From DATAJX01 sp964601735 (GTDB lineage Bacteria > Pseudomonadota > Alphaproteobacteria > UBA2136 > UBA6156), in the NCBI GenBank assembly GCA_964601735.1, contig CAZROO010000024.1, positions 1-14,402 of the forward strand: a DNA stretch of 14,402 nt, read 5' to 3'. Both the position numbers and the translations under genes were made by a program. The notes beneath the pieces were generated by a model. The model saw nothing but the letters and a program-made list of their open reading frames with translations, was not told the origin of the DNA and did not search any database. Shown piece after piece: positions 1 to 7,729 of the stretch (the stretch's first letter is position 1; every line of letters starts with the position of its first letter).

Positions 1-1997
<1,997 letters not shown>

Positions 1998-2005
1998 GCG
2001 AGGAT

Positions 2006-2034
2006 GCTATACCCCCCTTTTAAAACGGCGCCAA
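2006..2034 (-). promoter_or_regulatory. Putative uvrB promoter, near-leaderless
   Basis: Read on the minus strand: TTGGCG (2034-2029, 4 of 6 match to TTGACA), a 17-bp spacer, then TATAGC (2011-2006, 4 of 6 match to TATAAT). Only 8 nt separate the -10 from the uvrB ATG at 1997, so the predicted transcript would have a leader of about 0-2 nt. No LexA-type box was recognised. This is inferred from sequence only. Confidence 0.4.
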
Positions 2035-2113
2035 CTGCCCTATTTATAAGGGGAACTTAATCATCATCCCGTTTTTACTGTTGGCGTACGGGACCAGCGG
2101 AAGGAAAACGACG

Positions 2114-2419
2114 ATGTCTCTTGAACCGATGCCCTACCCGCTTATTCCCAAGCGGTTAAAGAGTTTGCACCTGCCAACCCTTACCCTTTTCGCCGAGCGG
2201 CTTCAGGCCGTTCAGGAAGGACGCATGGGCAATCGCAACGCGCTGGTTAAAGCCTTTGCGCCAGTGTCGATAATACTGGCCGAGCTGGGCCATGAGGATG
2301 AATTGTGTGATACCGCCAGGATGGTGGCGGAACTGAGCGGCGACCTGGGCCAGGTAGACATGTTGCTACGGCTGGCTTTCAGGAATGTCTGCGAAATAGC
2401 GAAACGCCCCCGGCATTAG
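2114..2419 (+). CDS. Hypothetical protein, 101 residues
   Basis: No family was recognised. The ATG at 2114 was chosen because AAGGA (2101-2105) sits 8 nt in front of it; the frame is open further upstream to a TTG at 2081 but nothing supports that start. The protein begins MSLEPMPYPLIPKRLK. The rest looks mostly helical, with two amphipathic stretches (LFAERLQAVQEGRMG and ELCDTARMVAELSGDLGQVDMLLRLAF), a single Cys in each (ELCDT, NVCEI), no signal peptide and no membrane helix, so it is probably cytosolic. It is divergent from uvrB and ends just before a hairpin that separates it from rpsD, so it looks like its own transcription unit. It is credible as a gene because of its ribosome site and downstream terminator-like hairpins, but no function can be assigned. 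Confidence 0.6.
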   Translation: MSLEPMPYPLIPKRLKSLHLPTLTLFAERLQAVQEGRMGNRNALVKAFAPVSIILAELGHEDELCDTARMVAELSGDLGQVDMLLRLAFRNVCEIAKRPRH

Positions 2420-2470
2420 GGGCGCGGCCAGGGCAGGTTCTCATTATAGAGAATCGGCCCTTTGGCTTTT
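2405..2470 (+). terminator. Two consecutive hairpins after the 101-residue gene
   Basis: The first hairpin, CGCCCC / GGGGCG (2405-2424), overlaps the stop codon. The second, at 2431-2460, pairs GGGC and GGTTCTC with GAGAATC and GCCC around an ATTATA loop: 11 pairs, one of them G-T, with one mismatch. It is followed by the T-rich TTTGGCTTTT. The second has the form of a weak intrinsic terminator for the upstream gene. It could instead be part of the region upstream of rpsD. Confidence 0.5.
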
Positions 2471-2498
2471 GCCCAACCCATACGATTTACTTGACAGG

Positions 2499-2587
2499 AG
2501 GCGGCTTTTACCCCAAAAGCCCGCCTGCAGCCCGGTTTCTGGCCCCGCATTGGGGGTTACGAGAGCCCGGCCTAACCAACCGCTGCA
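2499..2587 (+). promoter_or_regulatory. Structured rpsD leader (candidate S4 autoregulatory RNA)
   Basis: Two stems lie head to tail before rpsD. Stem A pairs AGGCGGCTTTT (2499-2509) with AAAAGCCCGCCT (2515-2526), leaving one bulged C and an ACCCC loop. Stem B pairs TGCAGC-CC-GGTT (2526-2537) with AACCGCTGCA (2578-2587), leaving a two-base bulge. It encloses a smaller CCCC/GGGG hairpin (2543-2555). S4 is known to repress its own synthesis in other bacteria by binding mRNA structure, so a regulatory role here is plausible but unproven. Confidence 0.4.
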
Positions 2588-2612
2588 AGACTGAAACAGG
2601 AGAGATAATACA

Positions 2613-3260
2613 ATGACCAAGCCAAAAACCGTACACGGGCCGAGCTACACCAACCGTACCCGCCCGAAAGACAAGCTGGGCCGCCGCCTGGGTGAAAACC
2701 TGTGGGGCGCAGACAAGGCCAGCGTCAACCGCCGCCCGGTAGGCCCGGGCCAGCACGGCGCCCGCCGCAAGAAGCTGACCGACTACGGCGTGCAAATGCG
2801 CGAAAAGCAAAAGCTGAAGGGCTACTACGCCAACGTCGGCGAACGCCAGTTCCGCAACATTTACGAAAAGGCCGCCCGCATGAAGGGTGACACCAGCGAA
2901 TTGCTGATTGGCCTGCTGGAAAGCCGCCTGGACACCGTTATTTACCGCCTGAACATCGCACCGACCCTGTTCGCCGCGCGTCAGCTCATTAACCACAAGC
3001 ACATTATGGTAAACGGCAAGATTGTGAACATCGCCAGCTACACATGTGAGCCGGGCGACGTGATTGAACTGCGCGAAAAGAGCAAGGGCATGGCCCTGGC
3101 GATTGAAAGCGTGGGCAAGATGGCCCGCCAGGTGCCGGAATACCTGACCTTTGAACCGGCCGCCTTCAAGGGCACGTTTGTGCGCCTGCCGGTGCTGGAT
3201 GACGTCCCCTACCCGGTTCAAATGAACCCGAACCTGGTGGTGGAATTCTACAGCCGCTAG
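2613..3260 (+). CDS. rpsD: 30S ribosomal protein S4
   Basis: S4 is a primary 16S rRNA-binding protein that starts assembly of the small-subunit body and contributes to decoding accuracy. The protein has 215 residues, against about 205 for typical alphaproteobacterial S4. The N-terminal domain carries LGRRLGENLWG, RRPVGPGQHG and MREKQKLKGYY. The S4 RNA-binding fold follows (about 100-165, with SRLDTVIYRLN, FAARQLINHKHIMVNGK and GDVIELREKSK), and the family C-terminus PYPVQMNPNLVVEFYSR is intact. The first 20 residues (MTKPKTVHGPSYTNRTRPKD) differ from the usual SKR..AKYKIDRR opening. The ATG at 2613 has AGGAGAG (2598-2604) 8 nt upstream. It stands alone here rather than in a ribosomal-protein operon, which is common in this class, and ends at a symmetric terminator. 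Confidence 0.98.
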   Translation: MTKPKTVHGPSYTNRTRPKDKLGRRLGENLWGADKASVNRRPVGPGQHGARRKKLTDYGVQMREKQKLKGYYANVGERQFRNIYEKAARMKGDTSELLIGLLESRLDTVIYRLNIAPTLFAARQLINHKHIMVNGKIVNIASYTCEPGDVIELREKSKGMALAIESVGKMARQVPEYLTFEPAAFKGTFVRLPVLDDVPYPVQMNPNLVVEFYSR

Positions 3261-3261
3261 C

Positions 3262-3345
3262 CAGAGCCGGCCTCTTCCGCTTCGCTACAGCGAGCCAAGC
3301 TCTGGTTCGCTTCGCGAAAAAGCCCCGCTCTGAGCGGGGCTTTTT
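3262..3345. terminator. Bidirectional terminator between rpsD and the convergent small gene
   Basis: The core is AAAAAGCCCCGCTC paired with GAGCGGGGCTTTTT (3317-3345), with A and T runs on the two sides so it can stop transcription from both strands. It serves rpsD (+) and the 68-residue gene (-), whose stop codon lies at its right edge. Upstream, CCAGAGC (3262-3268) can also pair with GCTCTGG (about 3299-3305) to form a second stem. Confidence 0.88.
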
Positions 3346-3550
3346 ATTTCAAGTGCTCGGCCAGCGTGCGCTGGAGGCGGGCGATTTCGGCCCGCGCGGC
3401 GTTGCCCTGCATCTTGAGCTTGGGCGGCATCTCCGACTTGAGGAGAATATCCATCCAGTCGGTGAGCGCGGCCAAGCCGGTTTCGAGGTCGTGCGCCGCT
3501 ACTTCGGGCAGGACAATGACGGGCGGCAAAAGCTTCAGGTTGGGAATCAT
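3344..3550 (-). CDS. Hypothetical protein, 68 residues
   Basis: No family was recognised. It is a small soluble protein with a hydrophobic N-terminal stretch (MIPNLKLLPPVIVLPEVAAHD) too rich in proline to be a membrane helix, followed by two likely amphipathic helices (LETGLAALTDWMDILLKSE and NAARAEIARLQRTLAEHLK). The start at 3550 is supported by AGGTGA (3560-3555) a few bases upstream, a rather short spacing. The gene is convergent with rpsD and shares its bidirectional terminator, and is divergent from the ArgR-like gene. The intact ribosome site and terminator argue that it is expressed. Function is unknown. Confidence 0.6.
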   Translation of the reverse strand: MIPNLKLLPPVIVLPEVAAHDLETGLAALTDWMDILLKSEMPPKLKMQGNAARAEIARLQRTLAEHLK

Positions 3551-3599
3551 GAGTTCACCTGTTAAACGGGAGCATTCGGTGAACTACACATAGGATTTC

Positions 3600-3668
3600 A
3601 TACGCTATAATCAAATATATTAAGCCAATTTAATTCATATATTGCACATATATACGCTATATTATACA
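3600..3668 (+). promoter_or_regulatory. AT-rich promoter/operator region of the ArgR-like gene
   Basis: This is the most AT-rich stretch in the window. It holds a perfect TATAAT (3606-3611) and, closer to the gene, TATATT (3658-3663) with a possible -35 TTCATA (3634-3639) 18 bp upstream. TATACA (3663-3668) is an alternative -10. A 10-bp direct repeat, ATACGCTATA, occurs at 3600-3609 and 3652-3661, spaced 52 bp, or about five helical turns. A half site resembling an ARG box (ATTCATA, 3633-3639) is present, but no full palindrome. Autoregulation is inferred, not shown. Confidence 0.45.
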
Positions 3669-3676
3669 TTTATTAC

Positions 3677-4168
3677 ATGTCTAAACGACTCAATACCCGC
3701 GAGGTGCTGGAGGAAATCCTGACCAGCCGGATTTGCCGCAGCCATGAAGATATCCAGCGCGAGCTGGCCAAGCGCGGGATTGTGATTACGCAGGCCAGTG
3801 TGAGCCGGGCGTTAAACCGCCTGGGCGCAATTAAAGCGCATTTGCCGGACGGCAGCATTGCCTGGCGCCTGCACAAAGGCACGGTGCAATACAGGGGCGC
3901 CTCGCCCAAGATCACGCGACAGCACATTGCGCACCATCTGGCCGAGCGGATTATCGGGAACGGCAACGTGTTCGTGATTCTGGGCAAGCCGGACAGCGGA
4001 CGCTATCTGGGTACGTTTGTGGATGATGCTGCGTTGCCCTCGGTAGCAGGCACGATTGCGGGCGGCAATACGCTGCTGGTGGTGCCGTTTTCTGCGCGTG
4101 GCTATGCCAAGACGCTGGCGGATTTGAAGCTGTTGTTCCCCGGTGTGGCGGTGGTCAGCAATAGTTAA
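3677..4168 (+). CDS. ArgR-family transcriptional regulator with altered ligand site
   Basis: The protein has 163 residues with the two-domain layout of the arginine repressor. The N-terminal winged helix (about 8-66) contains HEDIQRELAKRG and the recognition helix ITQASVSRALNRLGAIK, and the C-terminal oligomerisation domain (about 93-160) contains PSVAGTIAGGNTLLVV. ArgR normally binds DNA as an arginine-dependent hexamer. The family motif GTIAGDD, whose two Asp residues hold arginine, reads GTIAGGN here (G130, N131), so it may be arginine-independent or sense something else. There is no Shine-Dalgarno sequence before the ATG, and -10-like hexamers lie 8-13 nt upstream, suggesting a leaderless mRNA. 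No arginine biosynthesis gene is nearby. The family call is firm; the symbol is withheld because the ligand residues are missing. Confidence 0.85.
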   Translation: MSKRLNTREVLEEILTSRICRSHEDIQRELAKRGIVITQASVSRALNRLGAIKAHLPDGSIAWRLHKGTVQYRGASPKITRQHIAHHLAERIIGNGNVFVILGKPDSGRYLGTFVDDAALPSVAGTIAGGNTLLVVPFSARGYAKTLADLKLLFPGVAVVSNS

Positions 4169-4188
4169 CGATGGTCGTTTGTAACGAG

Positions 4189-4208
4189 GCCCCGGCCTTC
4201 GCCGGGGC
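4189..4208. terminator. GC-rich hairpin between convergent genes
   Basis: A perfect 8-bp stem, GCCCCGGC / GCCGGGGC, with a CTTC loop lies between the stop of the ArgR-like gene and the stop of the L,D-transpeptidase gene. No T run follows on either strand, so it would be a weak intrinsic terminator or an mRNA 3'-end stabiliser. Its position between two convergent stops supports the role. Confidence 0.55.
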
Positions 4209-4220
4209 GCCGAAAGAGGC

Positions 4221-4748
4221 TTAAACCATCAGGATGTCGATTTCGTCGCCGGGCTGGAGTTGCTCTGCGATTTCGCGGACGTGCTCAGGCTTGAGGGCGA
4301 TGCAGCCGGCGGTTTCTCGCGAGCCCGGGCGGATGGCGTGGATGAAGATGCCGCTGCCTTTTTCGGGTACGATGGGGTCGACATTGTAACCGACGAAGAT
4401 GCTCACATCGTGCTGTGGGCCGGTTTTCCATAAGCCCGCCTCGCCGATGGTGTCGGGGTCTTCCTGCACCAACTGGTTGTAGGCGTTACTGGCGGGGTCG
4501 TCGTTCCAGCTGTCGCCTTTTTCGATGACCTGCCAGGGGAATACATGGTTGGGCGGCACGCCGCGGTCGGCACGGTAAAAGCCCTGCAACAACGGGTAGC
4601 GGCCCAGCGGCGTGTAGCCGTCTCCCTCGTGCTTGTCGTGCGCGGCGATGGGACCGCCCCGACCGATGAGCGCGGGATATTCCCTGCCATTGAAACGTAC
4701 CGTCGCGTGCGACGAGCCCACCCGGCAGAACACTTCCACAACCGCCAT
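4221..4748 (-). CDS. L,D-transpeptidase (YkuD domain, COG3786 type)
   Basis: YkuD-domain enzymes form 3-3 cross-links in peptidoglycan or attach proteins to it, using a catalytic Cys. The 175 residues are essentially one such domain: EGDGYTPLGRYPL (about 41-53), then the active-site block SGIFIHAIRPGSRETAGCIAL with His137 and Cys149 in the H-x11-C spacing of this subfamily. The usual SHGC is TAGC here. No signal peptide or membrane anchor is visible at the N-terminus (MAVVEVFCRVGSSHATV), which is unexpected for a periplasmic enzyme. The start is well fixed by AGGAGG (4760-4755), 6 nt upstream. The gene begins 20 bp after the secretin stop on the same strand, so it is probably co-transcribed with it and may remodel the wall where the channel is installed. 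Confidence 0.85.
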   Translation of the reverse strand: MAVVEVFCRVGSSHATVRFNGREYPALIGRGGPIAAHDKHEGDGYTPLGRYPLLQGFYRADRGVPPNHVFPWQVIEKGDSWNDDPASNAYNQLVQEDPDTIGEAGLWKTGPQHDVSIFVGYNVDPIVPEKGSGIFIHAIRPGSRETAGCIALKPEHVREIAEQLQPGDEIDILMV

Positions 4749-4768
4749 TACTCCCCTCCTTGTTGTTT

Positions 4769-6577
4769 TTAGGCGCGGCTCACTTTCAGCAGAATCAGGA
4801 ATTCGGTGTCCTGGCCTTCGTTTTTGGCACGCTGGAAGATTTCTCCCAGGCCGGGAATCTGGCGCAGGTTGGGCTCGTAGCTTTCGGACACATTGGTGTC
4901 ATTTTCTACCAGGCCGCCAATGGCGTAAATACGGCCGAACTCCAGCACCATATCCTGATCGACAACGTTATTGGCCATGTTGGGCACCAGGTTGGCCACG
5001 GGGTCTTGATTACCGATAGCGGTTTTGATGGTGGTGTTGCCGGACTGCGTGGCGACCGAGAGGCGGAAGCGCATCTGCACGCGGTTACGGCCGATAAACG
5101 GCATGACGCTCATGACCGTACCGGCATTTTTGAACAGGGCCTTATCCTGCCGGCTGCCGATGACGATGTCGCCGGTGCTGGTGGTGTTCTGGCTCACTTC
5201 GGTTTGAGCATAACCCAGCTGACGGGTGACGCTGACGCGCGAGATTTGGTTGTTGCGGGCAATGAGCGTGGGCGTGCTGATAGTGTAGACATCGCCCAGG
5301 GTGGAGAGCGATTGCACCACCAGGTTGATGTCGCCGCCGCCGCTTTGCAGGGTGAAGAATCCACCCGCCGCGCTGGCCGCCGAGATTGGGTCGGCTGCCT
5401 GGAAACCCAGTGTGCCCAGCGCGCTGCCGAATAAGCGCTTGGGCGCGTTACTCGAAAGGTTGACGCCGCGGTCGGTGGTCTTGTCGCGGATGAGCGCGAC
5501 GATGCGGGCTTCCACCAGCACCTGACGAAGCGCGCTGCCCTGCACTTCTTCGAGATAGTTCTCGATCTGACGGTGGGCTTCGGGGCTGGCGCGCACGGTA
5601 ATCATGCCCGCGCTCTTGGTAATTTTGAGCCAGGGCGTGGCGTCGGCTTCGGAGGCTGCGAGGTGGTCGGTGCCGGTGGGCACGGTCACGCTCGGCGGGG
5701 TGGTGACCGCAGCCATGGCGATGCCGCCGGGCAGCGTCAGCGACACCGCAGCGGTACCGTTGAGGATGCTCTTGTCCTTTTTCACGCCCGCGATTTCCGG
5801 CGGGGGCAGAATGCCGGTGGTGCCCGCGGTGCTGGCCGAGATGGCGGTGGACAGCAACGCGCCGGTGGCGGTGAAGCCCACGGCGTTATTGGAACTGGCG
5901 CCGCCCGTGGTAACCCCGACGGTAATAAGCTGGTTAAGGGTTTCCTGCACCTGGTCCCACATTTCGTCGTTATAATCGCTGTCGAGCTCGGAACTGCCGC
6001 CATTGGTAGTGGCGCCCGCGGCCAGCTCGGGGCTCAGTTCGGCCTTGCTGGTGAGGCTACCCTTGCGGTTGCTTTGGCCGACTTCGAGGATGTAGTTACG
6101 CACCGGGTAGCGGGTAATGTAGAATACGCCGTTGACGTAGTTGTAGCTGTATCCGGCCTTGTTGAGCACGAGGTCGAGCATTTCGGGGAAATTGGCGCCG
6201 TTGTGCACCAGCGTGACAGTGCGGCCGCGCAGGCTTTGGGGAATGACCACGCTTTCGCCCGCCGCATTGGCCAGCTCGAGCACCACCTGTTCGAGGTCGC
6301 GGCTGATATAGGCGACATCGAACGGCGGGAGGTCGGGCTTTTTAAGGTGGATCTCGTCCTTGACCCGCACGGTGCTGCCGGTTTGCACGCGCTGCATGTT
6401 GAATACGCCCTGGCGCAGCGCGCTTTGGGGACGGATGTTGCTACGGGCGTCAGTCAATTGCTGCTCGGTGGGCGGGCGCACCTGGTCTTCGAACCCGGCG
6501 CAGCCCGTGAGCAGGCTGGGTAGCGCGATGGCCAGCATCAGGCTTTTGGCGGTGAGGTGTTTGAGGGTGTTTTTCAT
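4769..6577 (-). CDS. Outer-membrane lipoprotein secretin, type IVb pilus (PilN/BfpB-like)
   Basis: Secretins are multimeric outer-membrane channels for pili or type II/III secretion. The protein has 602 residues. A lipoprotein signal ends in LTGC (Cys26). An STN/N0-like domain follows (about 85-157, FDVAYISRDLEQVVLELANA to GVFYITR), then a second periplasmic domain with a long Gly/Ala/Thr/Ser-rich insert (about 185-312), then the secretin core (about 350-600) with QVLVEARIV, STPTLIARNNQ, GTVMSVMPFIGRNRV and the signature QIPGLGEIFQ. A lipoprotein N-terminus and this size fit the PilN/BfpB/TcpC group better than PilQ or GspD. The ATG at 6577 is preferred over an upstream TTG because the signal peptide starts there and AGAGG (6592-6588) precedes it. 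It follows the TcpQ-like gene by 13 bp. No pilus ATPase or pilin gene lies in the window. Confidence 0.88.
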   Translation of the reverse strand: MKNTLKHLTAKSLMLAIALPSLLTGCAGFEDQVRPPTEQQLTDARSNIRPQSALRQGVFNMQRVQTGSTVRVKDEIHLKKPDLPPFDVAYISRDLEQVVLELANAAGESVVIPQSLRGRTVTLVHNGANFPEMLDLVLNKAGYSYNYVNGVFYITRYPVRNYILEVGQSNRKGSLTSKAELSPELAAGATTNGGSSELDSDYNDEMWDQVQETLNQLITVGVTTGGASSNNAVGFTATGALLSTAISASTAGTTGILPPPEIAGVKKDKSILNGTAAVSLTLPGGIAMAAVTTPPSVTVPTGTDHLAASEADATPWLKITKSAGMITVRASPEAHRQIENYLEEVQGSALRQVLVEARIVALIRDKTTDRGVNLSSNAPKRLFGSALGTLGFQAADPISAASAAGGFFTLQSGGGDINLVVQSLSTLGDVYTISTPTLIARNNQISRVSVTRQLGYAQTEVSQNTTSTGDIVIGSRQDKALFKNAGTVMSVMPFIGRNRVQMRFRLSVATQSGNTTIKTAIGNQDPVANLVPNMANNVVDQDMVLEFGRIYAIGGLVENDTNVSESYEPNLRQIPGLGEIFQRAKNEGQDTEFLILLKVSRA

Positions 6578-6590
6578 ACTTTGTGCGCCT

Positions 6591-7178
6591 CTAGTAATAG
6601 GTGTCGGCAACCATGATGATGCGCGACTCGTTAAAGGTGGTCACAAACAGCTGCACGCCGCTCATGTTCTTCACCCGTTCGGTCAGTAAATTGATGAAAT
6701 CGCCGAATTTGGCTTCGGCGGTCAAATTGACGCGTTCGTCCAGCAGCGCGGCGTTTTCGGGCTTGAGGCGCCACTTGACCTGCCAGGGCCCGGTATAGCG
6801 GGCGGCCTGGACGACCACCTTGTGCATGATGTCGCGCAGCGAATCATTTTCGACATCCATCACCACCCGGATGTCTTGCAGCGGGATGTTTTTGGGGTCG
6901 GCAGTGCCGGGCACCATTTCGCGGCTGGGGTCGCTGAAGACCATCACCTCGGGGACATCGGAATGCTTGGTAAGCATATCGGCAGCCTTAGCATTGTTGG
7001 CACCGTTGACGGCGGTGGCCTGGAAGGCTTTTTGCGCGGCGGCGTAGGCGGCATCGGCTTCGGCGTCGGAGGGCGGAACGGCGGTGTTTGCAGCGCGGTT
7101 AATGGCCATGCTGCCGCCCGGGGTCCCCACAAACAGGACCGCCATCAGCGCGAGCAGGCAAGGCGACGTCTTCCGCAT
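6591..7178 (-). CDS. Exported TcpQ/PilL-like protein, probable secretin partner
   Basis: The protein has 195 residues. The first roughly 25 (MRKTSPCLLALMAVLFVGTPGGSMA) form a cleavable signal peptide; the Cys at 7 is not a lipobox. A linker rich in Ala and charged residues follows, then a compact C-terminal domain (about 100-195) with the pattern GPWQVKWRLKPENAALLDERVNL, AKFGDFINLLTERV and a final strand pair. This resembles the TcpQ/PilL C-terminal domain and the N0 fold found in secretin partners. The family assignment is by pattern only. The gene lies directly before the secretin with a 13-bp gap, the place held by secretin accessory proteins in type IVb pilus operons. There is no Shine-Dalgarno sequence, and a -10-like TTAAAT lies 7 nt before the ATG. 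Confidence 0.6.
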   Translation of the reverse strand: MRKTSPCLLALMAVLFVGTPGGSMAINRAANTAVPPSDAEADAAYAAAQKAFQATAVNGANNAKAADMLTKHSDVPEVMVFSDPSREMVPGTADPKNIPLQDIRVVMDVENDSLRDIMHKVVVQAARYTGPWQVKWRLKPENAALLDERVNLTAEAKFGDFINLLTERVKNMSGVQLFVTTFNESRIIMVADTYY

Positions 7179-7185
7179 CTGGCGA

Positions 7186-7215
7186 ATTTAACCAATAATC
7201 CCGCGCCTTTGGCAG
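7186..7215 (-). promoter_or_regulatory. Putative promoter of the pilus-secretin unit
   Basis: Read on the minus strand: CTGCCA (7215-7210, 4 of 6 match to TTGACA), an 18-bp spacer, then TTAAAT (7191-7186). The ATG at 7178 is 7 nt beyond the -10, so the mRNA would be leaderless or nearly so. This is a weak sequence match supported mainly by the absence of a ribosome site. Confidence 0.3.
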
Positions 7216-7253
7216 GGGTTGACCGGCCTTTTGGCTACCCCCTGTGGCTTTTT
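7213..7253 (+). terminator. Terminator-like hairpin upstream of the DUF1294 gene
   Basis: CAGGGG (7213-7218) pairs with CCCCTG (7239-7244), and an inner GCC-TTTT-GGC (7226-7235) closes the top. A T run (7249-7253) follows, giving the form of an intrinsic terminator on the plus strand. No plus-strand gene ends here, so it may block transcription entering from the left or act as an attenuator for the DUF1294-glmU unit. Confidence 0.4.
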
Positions 7254-7276
7254 AGGAGGCCATTTTGGCCAGCGGG

Positions 7277-7299
7277 GGTTTTAGGTGTTAGGTTTTAGG
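7277..7299 (+). repeat. Short direct repeat GGTTTTAGG
   Basis: GGTTTTAGG occurs at 7277-7285 and 7291-7299. A related TTTTTAGG lies at 7249-7256. All are in the 165-bp divergent intergenic region before the DUF1294 gene. The spacing is 14 bp, not a helical turn, and no binding protein is recognised. Confidence 0.5.
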
Positions 7300-7343
7300 C
7301 GGCCTGCTTTACGCTTTTGGCTTAAAGCCTTAGGGTTGCCCTC

Positions 7344-7703
7344 ATGTCGCTGCGCGTCGTCTCGCTGTTCATGAACCTTGCCCTGCCCGCCGCCCTGACC
7401 GTTGCGGCCACCCACCTGGCAGCGGGCGGCGCGCTGCTATGGTGGCTTTTTTATGTGAATATTCAGGAACTTGTTTTACTGGCCAAAGACAAGCTCGCTG
7501 CCATTCAGAAATGGAGGCGCACACCCGAAAGCACCCTGCTGATGTTGGCGTTGGCAGGCGCCAGTCCGGCGCTGCTGGTGGGGCGATTTGCCTTTAAGCA
7601 CAAGACCAAAAAGAACAGCTTTGTTGCCGCCATGTGCGGGGTACTGGCGGCGCAGGCGCTGGCGGCATGGTACTTCTGGCCCACCGTAAAATCGTTTATT
7701 TAA
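7344..7703 (+). CDS. DUF1294 family small membrane protein
   Basis: The 119 residues are mostly hydrophobic and form about three to four transmembrane helices (roughly 6-38, 63-82, 92-112). The family signature is clear: a YVNI..LV.LAKDK segment, then RRTPESTLLMLALAGASPALLVGRFAFKHKTKKNSF, matching the DUF1294 pattern R.PE..LL.LAL.GG.PG......F.HKT.K..F. Function of the family is unknown; it is an inner-membrane protein, sometimes fused to a cold-shock domain, which is absent here. The ATG at 7344 has AGGG (7332-7335) 8 nt upstream. glmU starts 26 bp after the stop, so the two may be co-transcribed, although glmU also has its own possible promoter. Confidence 0.85.
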   Translation: MSLRVVSLFMNLALPAALTVAATHLAAGGALLWWLFYVNIQELVLLAKDKLAAIQKWRRTPESTLLMLALAGASPALLVGRFAFKHKTKKNSFVAAMCGVLAAQALAAWYFWPTVKSFI

Positions 7704-7717
7704 CAAGTAAAATCAGG

Positions 7718-7723
7718 TATATA
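7718..7723 (+). promoter_or_regulatory. Possible -10 element for leaderless glmU mRNA
   Basis: TATATA sits 6 nt before the glmU ATG, which has only a weak and distant AGGT in front of it. The ten bases TATATACGCT (7718-7727) are identical to 3649-3658 in the promoter region of the ArgR-like gene. The -35 region (TTTATT, 7695-7700) is poor, so this is a tentative call. Confidence 0.25.
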
Positions 7724-7729
7724 CGCTGC

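Noticed and set aside
2491..2496. Consensus -35 hexamer TTGACA upstream of rpsD
   Set aside because: No acceptable -10 lies 16-18 bp downstream (CAAAAG at 17 bp), and a start there would remove the leader hairpins. Probably chance.
2508..3221. A 237-codon minus-strand frame opposite rpsD
   Set aside because: Mirror frame of the S4 gene; no ribosome site and no domain pattern.
3622..3639. Full ARG box upstream of the ArgR-like gene
   Set aside because: Only one half site (ATTCATA) matches; the other half of the palindrome is absent.
5573..6523. A 316-codon plus-strand frame opposite the secretin gene
   Set aside because: Gly/Ala/His-rich antisense frame without motifs; the minus strand encodes a complete secretin.
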